From Allomyces arbusculus (Eukaryota > Blastocladiomycota > Blastocladiomycetes > Blastocladiales > Blastocladiaceae), in contig JADHYV010000036.1 of assembly GCA_027604705.1 (NCBI GenBank), positions 178,483 to 242,482 on the forward strand: a stretch of DNA of 64,000 nucleotides, given 5' to 3'. Below the pieces are notes generated by a model. It did no database searches, had not been told where the DNA came from, and saw only the letters and a list, made by a program, of their open reading frames with translations. Below, in pieces: positions 11,543 through 22,829 of this stretch (positions are counted from its first letter, which is position 1; the number at the start of each line of letters is the position of its first letter). A program made the translations under genes and the position numbers.

Positions 11543-12531
11543 TTACAGTTTCTTATTGTTTTGCATGCGTTGCAGCTCCACGAGCACCGACCGCAACGTC
11601 TGGCCTTGCTTTACGAGTTGCGTCTGGAGCTGCACGACTTGAGCCTTAAGCGTCTCGTTTTCAGTGCGGAGCGCCGCATGCTCGTGACGAATTCGTTCTG
11701 CTTCCTCCTTTTTCCGAGCGCGCGAGGTGCGAGCATGATACTTGTTTCGTTCACGTTTTTCCTCGGGCGTCTTACGCATGGAAGCTGCGAATTGCACGTC
11801 ATCAACTTCGGCTGCTCGCTTGAGCGAACCCGCGACTGGTGGAGCGAGGACAGAACCGCCGCGGGGGCCGCGGTCATGGACGGCGGCATCAAATGCATCA
11901 TGGTCTGCATGAGCGAAACTTGATCAAGACCTGGCGGAAATGGTGACGGTGCCGGCACGGCATGAACGAAATGAGCAAGGCCAGATCCAATAGCGTTGGC
12001 CAGAAAAGGATCAGCATGAGGATGACGCGACACGGCGTTGCTGAGCACCAGCGCAGACTGGGATTCGCCCAGCAGCTCCATGAGATTTCCTTGTTGATAA
12101 AACCGCGCATCTTGACCGGCAAGTGGGCCGTGAATATCAACGCGCAGAGCTACTTCATTCAGCTCAATCGCGTCAAGCGCCGAATCAGCGTGCACTGCGC
12201 CACCCTTATTGTCGCTTGTCTCAGCAGCGGGTACAGCGTCATAGGAAGTGCCGCCTTGATCAAAATGCACGTTCATAACCATCTGTTCAAGCGTGTCCAG
12301 GCCAGCACCACCAAAACCCAACTCGACGTCCGCGATCCCAAACGGCTCCTGTTTCTGTGGGTTGGCTGGCATCTCTGACGTAACAATGAGCGGCTGCGCG
12401 AGCGCACTTGGCTCTTGAGCTGCGAGAACATGCTCCAGCAATCCGCCACCGCTGAGGGGCACATCGAGTTCCTTCAAACCCATGAGGTCGTCGAAAAATA
12501 GATCGTCATCATACGCAGCATGCGTGGTCAT
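11543..12531 (-). CDS. bZIP transcription factor, first of the window
   Basis: Two exons, 12531-11931 and 11835-11543, give 297 residues. The frames differ between the N-terminal part and the bZIP, and a 95-base intron (donor GTCTTG, acceptor CCACCAG) joins them in phase. The N-terminus is acidic (YDDDLFFDDLMGLKELD) and suits an activation domain. The basic region RERNKYHARTSRARKKEEAE begins about 45 residues into exon 2. A zipper of about five heptads follows, and the protein ends 15 residues later. Nuclear DNA binding as a dimer is inferred from the family. The donor is not the usual GTACGT, so a frameshift instead of an intron remains possible; transcript reads would settle it. Confidence 0.75.
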
Positions 12532-14208
12532 GATGGCAAAGCTCTCTGGCTCTCGTCGCGCCTTAAGTATGACGGAACAGCACGGTCAATCTTACAGGCC
12601 ACCGAATTCATAGAACACCCTCAAGTCTGGCCGCATACCATATTCCTTCTCGCGGTGACTCTTATGCGTTTGGGAGTGCGCGGATCGCTGTCGAGAAGGG
12701 GAAACGATCACCAAGAAAGATGATGGCACTTAACGGACCGTGGTGGGCGACAGGTTCGAGTGGAGGAGCGCAGGGAAGGACTATTTATCCTCAGCGAGCG
12801 CGGGATAGAATGGTCAAGTTGACCAACCATGTCATTCGCCAATCCACGACCACAGAGAACCACGTCAGGGTATGAACCATCTCATTCGCCAGTTTCTCCT
12901 GGGCGCTGTGCAGCCGAAAAATTCGTTCAATGAAGTTTTCCCGCTGTACAGCTCTCGACTCTGGCGTGCTCGTCGTCGCGCACTACCTCTTCTTAGGGCT
13001 GATGCGGCCATCGCTCATAGATTTGGTTCCTCAGAAGCTCTTATCACCCAGTTCGTGGTACCCAGTTCGTGGTAACAGACCAAATCACACCGGTGGAGAG
13101 CGATTGAAGGGTGGCGGAGATGATGAAAACGAGAATTAGTTTGAGATGCAACGCTTACGTGCGTCAGCATCTGTCTGGAAATGTGCGCTCAAGACTTGCT
13201 ACCGTCCTCATGACGGGAGGTCCTGCCAGGAATCGTGTCGCAGACGTCGACCAGCAAAGACTATTTGGGCATAACTCGACGCCAAGACGTCAGGTCGCCA
13301 TGATACGGAAGAAAAACCAATGGACTCCAACTGCCTGCCAACTAGAATACGCTGATTTCCCATGTCTCGGTTGCCGCTGTTGCCGCCTGGTCGAACTCAA
13401 TATGCGTCTTTACTTGGACCGCGACGTGTGCAGTGTTTCTCAGTGGCACATCCATTGCTGCTGCAATAGGGGACATGACATTCGTTGACAGGACGCGTTC
13501 TGCACACATGCATGCTGACGACAGAACATGGGTCTGGTTTAGTGGTCGGAATAAGCATGAATGCTCGGGCTCGCCAGAGAGACAGCGTGATGAGGCAAAG
13601 ACCCAGGCCAAGCCTTTTGAGCTTTGCGTGGGTCGCAAGCGCAACGGAGCGGCCAGAAACGCCCCAGTGCAGTCCACGACCACAACGAGCTTCACTCCAA
13701 CAATCTGTTGCTCCAGCTGCTGCACCGACATTCGATACCGACAACATTGACAGCGTGGCCGACGCCCTTAACTTGCCGCACTCACTGTCCGTCTGCGCAA
13801 GCTGTGCCCCGGCCCAGTTTGCCGCGTCGTCTGCGCGCTCGCCCAAAATCATCGCGGGCCCAAGCAGCAAGTCGCTGCATTGTCGAGCGGCCGTCGCCAA
13901 CTGGACAGTACACTGCACTTCCCCGGCTGCCACCGACTCTCGCGACTGCTTTTCGGCCTTGGAGCGTCCGTCGTCATCTCGTGGATTCGACGCCGCAACA
14001 CCGCGCGCCCCGCGAGTGCACACTCCTGTCTCGACCGGCTGGCCGGCGGGGCTGTCCTTGCTCCCTGTGGACGCTCTCATCAATTGCCCCCGACGCCGTT
14101 TCCGTGCCGTGCCTGTCGCCACTCACCGACCTCTTTGTGCGACACGGCGATTTTTGACCACCTGTCCATTTCCTGACGCGGCTCCTGCGCCACCATCTCG
14201 TTATCACC
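12532..14208. other. Long intergenic region, about 1.7 kb, divergent promoters
   Basis: It lies between the bZIP start (minus) and the Kch1-like start (plus). Overlapping open frames of 240-260 codons exist on both strands from 13.4 to 14.2 kb, but neither shows a domain, a natural start or splice-supported conservation. The last 250 bases before 14209 are C-rich and T-poor on the plus strand, like a leader. A 14-base perfect tandem duplication lies at 13047-13074. Confidence 0.5.
13047..13074. repeat. 14-base direct tandem repeat, two copies
   Basis: CCCAGTTCGTGGTA occurs twice back to back. It may be slippage or a pair of protein-binding sites in the divergent promoter region; nothing else supports a function. 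Confidence 0.5.
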
Positions 14209-15678
14209 ATGGGCGGTCTATGCTCGACGGCGAAATGGAAGCGCGAGGAGGTGCCTGACCACAAGTTTGACTTTGTCGACCTCGACGAATACAAGCGACA
14301 TGACTGCTGGTCAATGATTGGTTACTCGGGCGTGTTCCTCGTCACGTTCCGCTCGGTGCTCGTCTACTTGGCCGACTTGTCGACGGCCGTGCTCATTATG
14401 GCCTTTAATCAGTGGTCGACCCAGCCGCCTGACGACATTGCGGGGGACCCGGTGCTCTCGAAATCGCTCCAGAAATCGCTCGGCATGTCACCGTCCACAT
14501 ACATGACGCTCGCGGACAATTTGCGGTGGGTGTACTCAGGCTCAATTGTTGTCTCGTTCTTGCTGCTCGCGCTCGATACGAAGAAATCGTTCCGCATCAT
14601 CAAGTCGCGCGACATTTCGTTTGCGTTTACCGACACTATTGCCTACCGCTACTACTGTCTGCGGTCGTTTGCGCACTGGTGCTTTTTCCAAGAAGTGCGG
14701 TCGAACCATCGCACGTCCGACCAAATTGCGCAGTTTGTGTTTTTCCGGCTCAAGGGGTGGAAGCGGTTGATTTTCGCCGAGACGCCGCGTCACATTATCA
14801 CGGCCATGCTGCTCGCATACCAGCTCCGGGTGCTCGGACTCCCGGACGATAACGACGTGCGCAAATGGGGCAAGGCGCACCTGAATTCTTCCAAGGATGA
14901 TCTTGCGAAGTACCGAACCGACTTTAAGTGGCAGCTCGTCAAGACGCACGTGCTCGACGTCAGCTCGCTCGCAAAGCAGTTTGGTGTCTTTACCATGGCG
15001 TTCGTCTTTGTCATGTATGTCATCAACGTGCTCTCGACCTTGGTCGCGGCCCTTGTCTACATTCCGCTGTTGTGCAAGATCCGCGGCAACCTCAAGGAAT
15101 ACGTTTGCCACTTGATCGACAAGCGCATTGGCGAGCTGATGCGCCGCAAGGCGCGCAAGCGGATTGAGCAGCAGCAGCAGGAACTCGCGCTTTACGGAAC
15201 CACCAAGGAGACCGCCGAGACGGGTGGACCGCGCGCCGAACTGCCCGTGTTCGCCGACGACACAGGGTACGCGCCATCGCCGTTTGGCTACGGGGCGGCG
15301 CCGTCACCAAGCGGCGCCAAGGCCGCGGCCGCGGCGCCCTCGCCGATGACCTATGCGGCCAACACGCAGCACGCGACGCCCTACGCATCGCTCGGGCCCT
15401 CGGCGTACGGGACGGCCACGCCCACGCAGGGCTACTCGATGAGCGCCGGGTACGGCGGGACGCCGCAGTACGCGCAGGCGCCGACGCAAGGATCGCCCTA
15501 CCAGGGTGCCACAGCCGGTGCATACGACCGGTACGGTTACCAGCAGCAGCAGCCGCAGCCCGTCCAATATAGCGCTGGTGGCGGCGGGTACGGCGCAGGA
15601 CGCAGTGCGTACCAGCCGCGGCAAGCGTCGGCACAGCAGCAACAGCCGGCGTACCAGTACTACCAAGATGGGTACTGA
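14209..15678 (+). CDS. Kch1/Prm6-type fungal potassium transporter
   Basis: Single exon, 489 residues. The N-terminal motif REEVPDHKFDFVDLDEY and the segment RLIFAETPRHIITAMLL match the fungal potassium channel (KCH) family, whose yeast members Kch1 and Kch2/Prm6 mediate potassium influx tied to calcium signalling during pheromone response. Hydrophobic segments lie at about 39-67, 107-121, 143-160 and a long one near 262-288. The cytosolic tail from about residue 320 starts basic and Gln-rich, then becomes Ala/Pro/Gly/Tyr/Gln-rich with repeated Tyr-Gly and poly-Gln. The protein starts MGGLCSTAK, which has Gly2 and Cys5 as possible myristoylation and palmitoylation sites. Plasma-membrane location is inferred from the family. 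Confidence 0.88.
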   Translation: MGGLCSTAKWKREEVPDHKFDFVDLDEYKRHDCWSMIGYSGVFLVTFRSVLVYLADLSTAVLIMAFNQWSTQPPDDIAGDPVLSKSLQKSLGMSPSTYMTLADNLRWVYSGSIVVSFLLLALDTKKSFRIIKSRDISFAFTDTIAYRYYCLRSFAHWCFFQEVRSNHRTSDQIAQFVFFRLKGWKRLIFAETPRHIITAMLLAYQLRVLGLPDDNDVRKWGKAHLNSSKDDLAKYRTDFKWQLVKTHVLDVSSLAKQFGVFTMAFVFVMYVINVLSTLVAALVYIPLLCKIRGNLKEYVCHLIDKRIGELMRRKARKRIEQQQQELALYGTTKETAETGGPRAELPVFADDTGYAPSPFGYGAAPSPSGAKAAAAAPSPMTYAANTQHATPYASLGPSAYGTATPTQGYSMSAGYGGTPQYAQAPTQGSPYQGATAGAYDRYGYQQQQPQPVQYSAGGGGYGAGRSAYQPRQASAQQQQPAYQYYQDGY

Positions 15679-17048
15679 GCCGTAGACGTCGTGCCCAGTC
15701 GCCGTGCTCGCCAGCCAAGCGGGTGCAACTTGTCGGCGTGGCTCGCGGGGCTGTGCACTACGCTCGCGTATCGCATCGGTCGCTCCTCGCTTTCGTATAT
15801 ATTACCTCGTCCCCCCTTACCGCATCCTCTACACCGCCGCTCTCTTCCTTCTTGGGACCCCGTACCCAAAAGACTGCCTACCGCGCTAGAACCCCCCACA
15901 TTTCTGTCGTTTCGCTTGATTATCTTTTCCCTGATCATTTGCTTTTGTGCTCGTTTTCGCGATTGAGATTTCTTGTTTTGGCTTGACTTTTTATCGTTCC
16001 TGGTTTGGATCATCGCTCGTTTGGTGTCACTCGTGCTCGGTTCTGGATGGCAACGTTCATTTCCCGACCATTTCGCGTACCGCGCTCATCGTCTGTATAC
16101 ATTCTTCTTGAGGTGGTGCCTTCGTCGATGTGGCAATTTACACGCGAAACTATCAGGGCGACGTCAAGTTTGGGCCAGTATGGACCGAAACGCGCGGGAT
16201 ACGCGCACTGTGGTTGTCGCCAACATGCTGACAGACACCGCTCCTCGCTCAGGCCCACTCGTGGGACCGTGTGTCGCCTCAGGCAGTGTTGCTACCGCGA
16301 TGAGCTGCGACCATACCGTGGCCTCGTATGCAGGAGTGCAAAGGCAAGGCAGAGCAAAAACAAGGCAAAAAATTGGTCCGGGCTCGTTCAGTCCACCCGA
16401 CGCCCAAGAGGCGCAAGCAGAATTTGCTGGTCTGCGAGTCTTCTTGGTCATTTCCGTGTCCGGGAGAGACGCCCTCGACACATAGAGAGCGACTCGCACG
16501 ATTGTGCCATCTCCGTCCGATGTCGAGCCGGTCGTACGGTCGTCACGTCGCCCGACCTGTCTGGACCAGTCCCTGCGCACGACGACGTGAGCGTCAGGTA
16601 GAATAATTCTCGTCGATAGAGTCTTCAACAACATCGGCTCTTGCGCGCATCAGGATGGGCGCCATGATGCACCGCCCGGGTGCCTTTTTATCGGGAAGAA
16701 CGTCAACACCTTTTTTGGCCTGCTCGATTTCTCATGGCTCCTGTGGTGTCTTCGAGAGGAAAGCGCGAGAAAATAAATTTCAAGAGAGTACCCATAAAAT
16801 CTAAAGTAGTCATCAAGCAGTGCCACAGCTTTTGGAAAAGAACCAAAACGGTTCCCGATAGACGCTCCGCAACTGCACGCGTCGACAAGTGTGGCATGCG
16901 CGGTCGATGCTGCTGCTCCCAGCCTGGATGATATGTACAGGAAAACTGCATTGCACTTTGCGGAAATACAAGCAAAAAGGCGCATCAAAGCAACGACGTG
17001 GGTCTTGCGTCCTCCTTGTCGACGCTCGCGACCTTGGTCGTGGCCGAC
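15679..17048. other. Convergent intergenic region, about 1.4 kb, with an orphan TATA-like site
   Basis: This is a long gap between two 3' ends. TATATATT at 15796-15803 is followed by a C/T-rich stretch and then T-rich DNA, which looks like a plus-strand promoter plus leader. No convincing coding frame follows. The longest plus frame (from 15973) begins hydrophobic and then becomes Arg-rich without any domain. A non-coding transcript or an unrecognised small gene is possible. Confidence 0.4.
15796..15803 (+). promoter_or_regulatory. Orphan TATA-like element
   Basis: TATATATT is followed by a pyrimidine-rich leader-like stretch resembling the start of the nitronate monooxygenase gene, but no assignable coding frame lies downstream. 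Confidence 0.3.
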
Positions 17049-18206
17049 TTATCTGCCCTGAAGCACCTCCTCGAGCTCGCGAATGCGTTCGAGTGCCGCC
17101 TGATACTTCCTTTCGACCGTCTCCACCTTTTCCGTGAGAACGCGGCACTCCTCCTCGAGCGCCTGCACGCGCGCCTCCTTGCGCGCGCGCGACATGCGCG
17201 CCGAAATCGTGTTGCGAATGCGCTTCTGGTCGGCTTGGGGCATTTGCAATATAGCCTCTTCGGTCAAGTTCATTTGGGCCTCAAACGCCGTGCGCTTCTT
17301 GCCCTTGGCGCCGCGCACGGGGTTGATCGGCGCCGTCGGCGCAATAAAGCCCTTGGGCCACGCGCGCTCCTGCTCAGCGAGCGTCAGGCACTTGACGGCC
17401 GTCTTGCGCGAATTGAGCGCGATCGTCGGGTTGTCGGCCTTGGCTGCAGCGGCCGCGGCTGCCGTGGCAGCACGCGTCGTCGGCTTCTTAGCGGTGGACT
17501 TGCCTGTGGCAGTCGTGCTACGCGTGGTTGCGCGCGGCTTGCGCGCCGTAGGGGACGGGGTCGCGGGCTCATTCTCAGAGGCGACAGCGGCCGTGGCGAC
17601 CGACTCGACCGCCGCGGCCGGCTCCACCGTCTCGGCAGCCGGCACCGGCAATCCCAGAATTGCGTCCGGCGGCGTTTCGAACGGGCTCCCGACGTGCTGC
17701 CGCGCGCGGCCAATTGTTGGGTGCGCGAGGAACGGCACAATCGCTTCAAACGACTTGATCGCCACGGCCGCGTCGAAACCGTGGATGGTGGTGGCCGCAG
17801 TCGCCATCGCGTCGGCCGCGGCAGACGTCGCGAGGCCGTCGCCCGACTCGAGCACGGGCGCGTCCTCGTCGGCCACGGTGAGCGGGCTGTATGTGTCAAA
17901 TGGCATGGCCATGGTCACGTGCGCGTTGGCAGTGGGCATGCCGAGGTCGACCGTCTCAAACGCGCCGGACATGGTCGCGGCATCGAAACCTGCCGACGCA
18001 GTCACGGTCGGGGCGGCATCGCCATCGCCGTGCGTGGCCGCGGCGGTTGTCGACTTGGGCTCGTCACACGCGACAAATGTGAAGTCCTTGAAGAGATCGG
18101 CCGTGCCGTGGTCCTTGGTGCCGAGCGCGGCCGCAAACGCGTCGATGCAACCAAGCTGCGGGAGCGCGAAGAGAAAGGGATCAGCGTCAGATCTCGTTGG
18201 GTTCAT
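17049..18206 (-). CDS. bZIP transcription factor with WPKGFI block (copy A)
   Basis: Single exon, 385 residues when started at MNPTRSDADPF (18206). The open frame continues upstream to 18485, but that extension is Pro/Arg-rich and covers the likely promoter. The N-terminal half is Ala/Thr/Val-rich with scattered acidic patches. An Ala/Thr/Lys-rich linker (about 220-275) is followed by a conserved block, LNSRKTAVKC ... WPKGFIAPTAPINPVRG. Next comes LTEEAILQMPQADQKRIRN leading into the basic region NTISARMSRARKEARVQALE and a zipper of about five heptads ending four residues before the stop. The C-terminal 125 residues closely match the gene at 50469-51623, so the two are paralogues. DNA-binding specificity cannot be read from the sequence. 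Confidence 0.9.
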   Translation of the reverse strand: MNPTRSDADPFLFALPQLGCIDAFAAALGTKDHGTADLFKDFTFVACDEPKSTTAAATHGDGDAAPTVTASAGFDAATMSGAFETVDLGMPTANAHVTMAMPFDTYSPLTVADEDAPVLESGDGLATSAAADAMATAATTIHGFDAAVAIKSFEAIVPFLAHPTIGRARQHVGSPFETPPDAILGLPVPAAETVEPAAAVESVATAAVASENEPATPSPTARKPRATTRSTTATGKSTAKKPTTRAATAAAAAAAKADNPTIALNSRKTAVKCLTLAEQERAWPKGFIAPTAPINPVRGAKGKKRTAFEAQMNLTEEAILQMPQADQKRIRNTISARMSRARKEARVQALEEECRVLTEKVETVERKYQAALERIRELEEVLQGR

Positions 18207-19516
18207 ATTGCCTTGGGGGGACCGCGCAGAGAACGGATCGTGGATCGTCGGTGGCTCGGTTGGCGGTGCGGCAGAGCGTGGGGAGGGCCGCCCTTTAATT
18301 GGTTTGCGGGTCAACGGCGGGCCGTTCAAGGGCAACGCGCGATGGCCGGTCGCGGTCTCCCGTACATGCAGACCCAACGCCGAACGTTGAACGACCAGGC
18401 TGGCGTGGTCGGTGTGGCTTGGCTGACGTGGAACACCGTTCGTGTCCTGCACCACCATCGCGCACGATGCTCCGCCCGGCGCCACCTGACGATCCCACGT
18501 CGTTTTGTGACCCGTTGTTGTCCACCGGCGAGGAAAGAGCGAGCGCGATCATGTGTGCTTGTGACGATGGCGACCGAGGACGAGGTGCTCGATCAATGGT
18601 GTGTGCAGGGAGGGCGCAGCTGGTGAAAAGATTTTGAACGCTGCGACTCGCAGCCGCCGCTGCCCTTTTTTCCACAATTTCGTCGCACCGTTTTCACCTG
18701 TTTTGCGTTAGAAGGTCCGTTCCTCACTGCCTGGCCCAGTCGTGGGTCTAGTGCCGTCTGGCGCAGCCCGCAGTCGCGCATGAGGGTCGGTGAGCGCGGC
18801 GGTTGAAACGCGTTGTGGGCCCCTATCCTCGATTGAGTGCCTGCCGACACAAAGAAAAGTGATTGCCAGGAAAAGAGCACGGGCCGTCAGTGTTGGGCGC
18901 CAGGCAAACAGGGCGCGCAGACCCAGGTGCGGTGTTCGTTCCTTGGACGGGACACGCCCGTTTAGCTCGCTGGGGGCCATATCTACGTCCCGTCGCGCGT
19001 TGGACAACCTTGAGCATGTGGAGAAGGGCCACGATAGAGCAGCGGTTGCGAAGCAAGAGAATGGGCCATTGGGGAAGTGTAAGCGTTGATATTCGCAACG
19101 GTCGGGTCAAGGCCATCGTGACGATTCATGAAACCGATTCAGTTCCCACGGCCCTTGCTCCCTCCAGTTTACGCTAATTTGTGCTCTTCCGGTTACCAGA
19201 GGCTCACCGCCGTTCAAGTGAATGATTCGACCTTCAATTCAGAACGGTTGGTTAGACAACATGGATGGACACGTCAAGCACACAGGACACAGGACGCGCG
19301 CTTTTGCTCCCAGAGACTAAGGAGCGGCTTCAAGTTCGAACCCCGGTGGCACCATGCCATGCAACCACCACCTTAGGAAAACTCTGGTGGCAATGTTCAC
19401 TTTATTGAAAACCAACCGACGCGACGGCCAATCCACTTTGTGCGAATCGCCCATCAACTCAGCCACCCAACTTGCTGCAACTTGCTGCAGTCAATCGTCC
19501 ACAAGTTTTCATCGTC
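18207..19516. other. Divergent promoter region, about 1.3 kb
   Basis: It lies between bZIP copy A (minus) and the large acidic protein (plus). On the minus side a weak ATTAAA element sits near 18295, about 90 bases before the bZIP start. I see no supported gene. A tRNA-like T-loop sequence near 19332 does not fold into a tRNA. Confidence 0.5.
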
Positions 19517-22500
19517 ATGGCCGACCGCTCGCGGCCAAGCAACATACTGCGCGCGCCCGCGAGTGACTCCTTTGCGCACCAATGGGCCGGTGCTGCGCGA
19601 CGACGAGCGACCTCGAGCACGATAGCTGCACCGCCGCCGCCACCAGTTGCCGCGGATCCGAGAAGCGGCGTTACGACCCCAGTCCGCACGGCGGTGGTCG
19701 ACCCGCGGCGACCGGCCACGGCACCGCGCGCACCTGCGAATGCCAACACGCTGTGGTCGTCGCCATCCTCGTCAACAGCAGCAGCAACGGCACAGCGCGC
19801 GTATTCGGCGACGACGGGCCCGCACCGGTTCCAAGCATGGCGTACGACCCGTCCTCTGCTCTGTCGTTCACCTCCACTCGCCAAACAATTCACCTCCAGG
19901 TCTGCCCTTCCCTTTCCTAGCCGCAACTCCATCTCGTCCCGCGACCCCAACTCCACTGGTGCCCCGCAGCGCGCGCGCCGTGATCCTGCGCGACGCGTCC
20001 CCCGGCGACTCCGACAATGGCGACCTGCAGCGCGCGCTGATCCTGTCCCCGCGGCGCCCCACGGCGAGTCAGGAGGAGACCTACTCGGACTTACCCGTCG
20101 AACTCGACCACGACGAGCGCAGCATGGAGGGCGTGCTCGTCGACCTGCTGTTACCCGACGACGACGCGATATGGGCCGACTCACAGGCGCACTTCCTGGA
20201 CGCCGGATCCCCGCCGAGCCCACTGCCCCGATCGCGGAAACGGCCGCGCGAGGAGGACGACGAGGAAGTGGAGGATGCCGAGGCGACGCCGTTCACGCCG
20301 GGCGTCTGGTTTGATGACGAGCCGGTCGGTGCGGTCGGCGACGATGAGGAGGAGGAGGACGAACCGCTGCTCACGCCGCCGACGCCGCCATCGGCGCGGA
20401 CTGGTGCGGCTATGGTCGATTTGTCGCAATCGTCGATGCGCCGTGCGCAGTCCTTGACTGCCGCGGTACCTGCTGCCCGACCGGCACCGGCACGGCCGCA
20501 ATCCACGGGCGATGCGCGACGCATCACTGCGTCGCCGCGAGTGCCCGCTAAGCACCACCAGCCGCCGCGACCGCCCGCGACCGTGCAGCACCAAACACCA
20601 CGACCACCCGCCGCTGTGCATCACCAACCGCCACCGCCGCAACCGTCTGCTGCTGCACCACACCAAGCACCGCCCGCACATCCTCGCCCGCCTGTTCATC
20701 TCCGATCGCCATCTGCTCCGACCTACCAGCGGCCATTTTCACCGAATCGCCGCGTCACTCCCGCACCCGCCGCTCCTCCGACCTACGCGTATTCTTCCCC
20801 GCGCGACCAGCGATTCGCGACCCCGCCACCGCGACCGCCGCCCAAATCCCCGCCGCGGCGCGTGCGCGAGGTGATTGTGCTCGAGAGTAGTAGCCAAGAG
20901 ACGGTGGACGAGGAAGTGGTGGCATCGCCGCCGCGATCAGCGGCAATGGTGGAGGAGAAGGACATCGTGGTCGCGGCGGAAGTGGCGGTCGAGATTGCCG
21001 AGGTGGTCGAGGAGGTTCAGGAAAACGATGCGGTTCGCGATGAAGATGCAGGCGAGGAGGATGCAGGTGTGGAAGAGGTGATGGACGAGTCGGCCGAGGA
21101 CGAATCGGTCGTCAATAAGGAAATGGACGAGGCCGGGTCGAACGGGGTGGTCGAAGAGGAGACGGTGGCGGCTGCCGCGGCCATGGCGATCGAAGCGGTG
21201 AGGGCCGCCGACGAGGCCGAATACGAAGACGAGGAAGAGGTGGCCACCGCGGCCATGGCATTGGACGATGCCGCCGCCAACGAGGCCGATGCGGCCACGC
21301 CCGTCGACGAGTTGGACGAGGATGAGGAAATGGACGAGTTGGCCAGCCCGGCTCTCGCCGATGCCGATCTACCGGATGCAAGTAAACCCGTTGGTGACGA
21401 TGACGCTCGCGATGACGCCGGACCTGACAGCGGACTCGGTGCAGGAATGGTGCTGCCACCCCCGCCGCCGCCGCCTCCGGCTCTCGAAATCGATGGCGAC
21501 GACGACGTGGCAATGGACGAGCGAGTTACTGAACCAAGCGAGTCGGCCTCCGAGTACATTCCCTCGTCGCCGCCTGCGCGGCACTCGTCTTCGCCGCCAC
21601 CCGAGCAGAGTTCCGCCGCGCTGTCTCGACTTGTGGTGCTCGGTGACGAGGACGACGAGAATAAACGACCTCCGAGCCCGCCGTCGCCCGAGTTTGGCCC
21701 AGCGCCTCCGCCACCGCGGTCGCGGCAGCGGGAACCCGCTGATGCGCCAACGCGGCTCTCGAGCTCGCCGGTGATTCTCGACGCCGTGCCGTCCCGCGCG
21801 CACGATCGGTCCACGCTGGCGCCCGCACCGCCCGCTCGCACGCCGCCGTCCCTGACGCGCAAGTCGTGTTGCCCACCTCCTCCTCCCGCCGACGACGGCC
21901 ACCCCACGCCCCCACCACCCCCTACCGGCCCCACCGCCACTGCCGCCGCCGAACCGCTCGACGACGACGCGTGGATGCGGCAAGTTGCGCTGCACACGGC
22001 CGCGTCGGTCCCACTTGTTGCGGAAATCTACGCCGCGTGCAATTTCTACCGCGACCGTACGACGGCGGTGCTCGGCGGGACCGCAACCGACGCGCAGATG
22101 CTCGAATGGGTCTGGACGAGCGAGGACGATGCGGAGTTGCAAACCCGCGGGCATATTTCGTTCCTCGAGACGCTCGCCGCGGAAAAGGGTGGAGTGAATG
22201 CCCTGCGCCGGCGAGTTGCGATTTTGCGGCTGCAGCGTGAGCGCGGGTGGACGCTGGCAATGCCAAAGTACGGGAACGACGAGGCGGTCTCGGAGCGGCG
22301 GCAAGAGCTCCATTGGCAGATTGGGGCCGCGAGGGACCGCGTGCGCGCGGCGCGACGGCGCGCGGAGCGGGGGGAAGTGGAGGGGGAGGGGTTGCGGGAA
22401 CGCAGGCGCCGTAAGGTTGGTGGAACGACGGTGGTGGCAGCGACCACGCCATCGGGTGCGGTCGCGGGGGCAAGCGCCAACGGCGCTCGTGCGATGGCTC

Positions 22501-22829
22501 CACCTCCTCCACCGACAGCGAGTGCAACTGCAAACGGCGCTCGAGCGGTGTCGGCTCGCGTGCCACCTCCACCTCCGCCGGCCGCGGGCCCAACGAACGG
22601 ACATCGTGCACGGCCGTTATTTTCGGTGCCTCCACCGCCACCACCGGCTGCGCCGGCCGCAACGAACAGTGCGAGAGCACCTCAGTCGCAGGCGCACCCT
22701 CCGCCGCCAGGGCCGGCAGCCACAGCGGGGCAACGGCGTCGACTCCCGGCATCGTTCGCGACGACCGTGGGAGCGCCGCCGACGGTGCAGCGGGCAACCA
22801 AGCGGGCTAAGCTCGAATGGATGGAGTGA
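19517..22829 (+). CDS. Large acidic/proline-rich protein, possible Rap1 C-terminal-like domain
   Basis: Two exons, 19517-19899 and 19970-22829, give 1080 residues; the 70-base intron keeps phase and removes a frame break. From about 200 onward the protein alternates acidic patches (REEDDEEVEDAE), a His/Pro-rich stretch (about 320-400), a long Glu/Asp/Ala/Val-rich segment (about 440-620) and Pro-rich runs. The only ordered-looking part is residues about 792-890: helices, then MLEWVWTSEDDAELQTRG, then LETLAAEKGGVNALRRRVAI. The order W-T-x-E-D-D-x-x-L, then LxxLxxxxG, then Arg-hydrophobic resembles the RCT domain of Rap1/TERF2IP telomere proteins. No Myb or BRCT domain is seen, so this is tentative. 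The tail is Pro-rich with KRAKL near the end, a possible nuclear signal. Confidence 0.75.

Noticed and set aside
11836-11930. Frame change inside the first bZIP gene read as a frameshift mutation
   Set aside because: A 95-base intron with GT...AG ends joins both frames in exact phase, so an intron is the simpler reading, though its donor is weak.
13397-14258. Overlapping long frames on both strands (about 240-257 codons)
   Set aside because: Neither product shows ordered structure or a known motif. They overlap the likely leader of the Kch1-like gene.
19325-19360. AGTTCGAACCCCGG followed by GGTGGCACCA looks like a tRNA T-arm and 3' end
   Set aside because: The five-base T stem does not pair, and no matching acceptor, D or anticodon arm lies upstream on either strand.
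21017-21997. Minus-strand Ser/Ala-rich frame of 326 codons
   Set aside because: It is the antisense shadow of the acidic repeats in the 19517-22829 gene.
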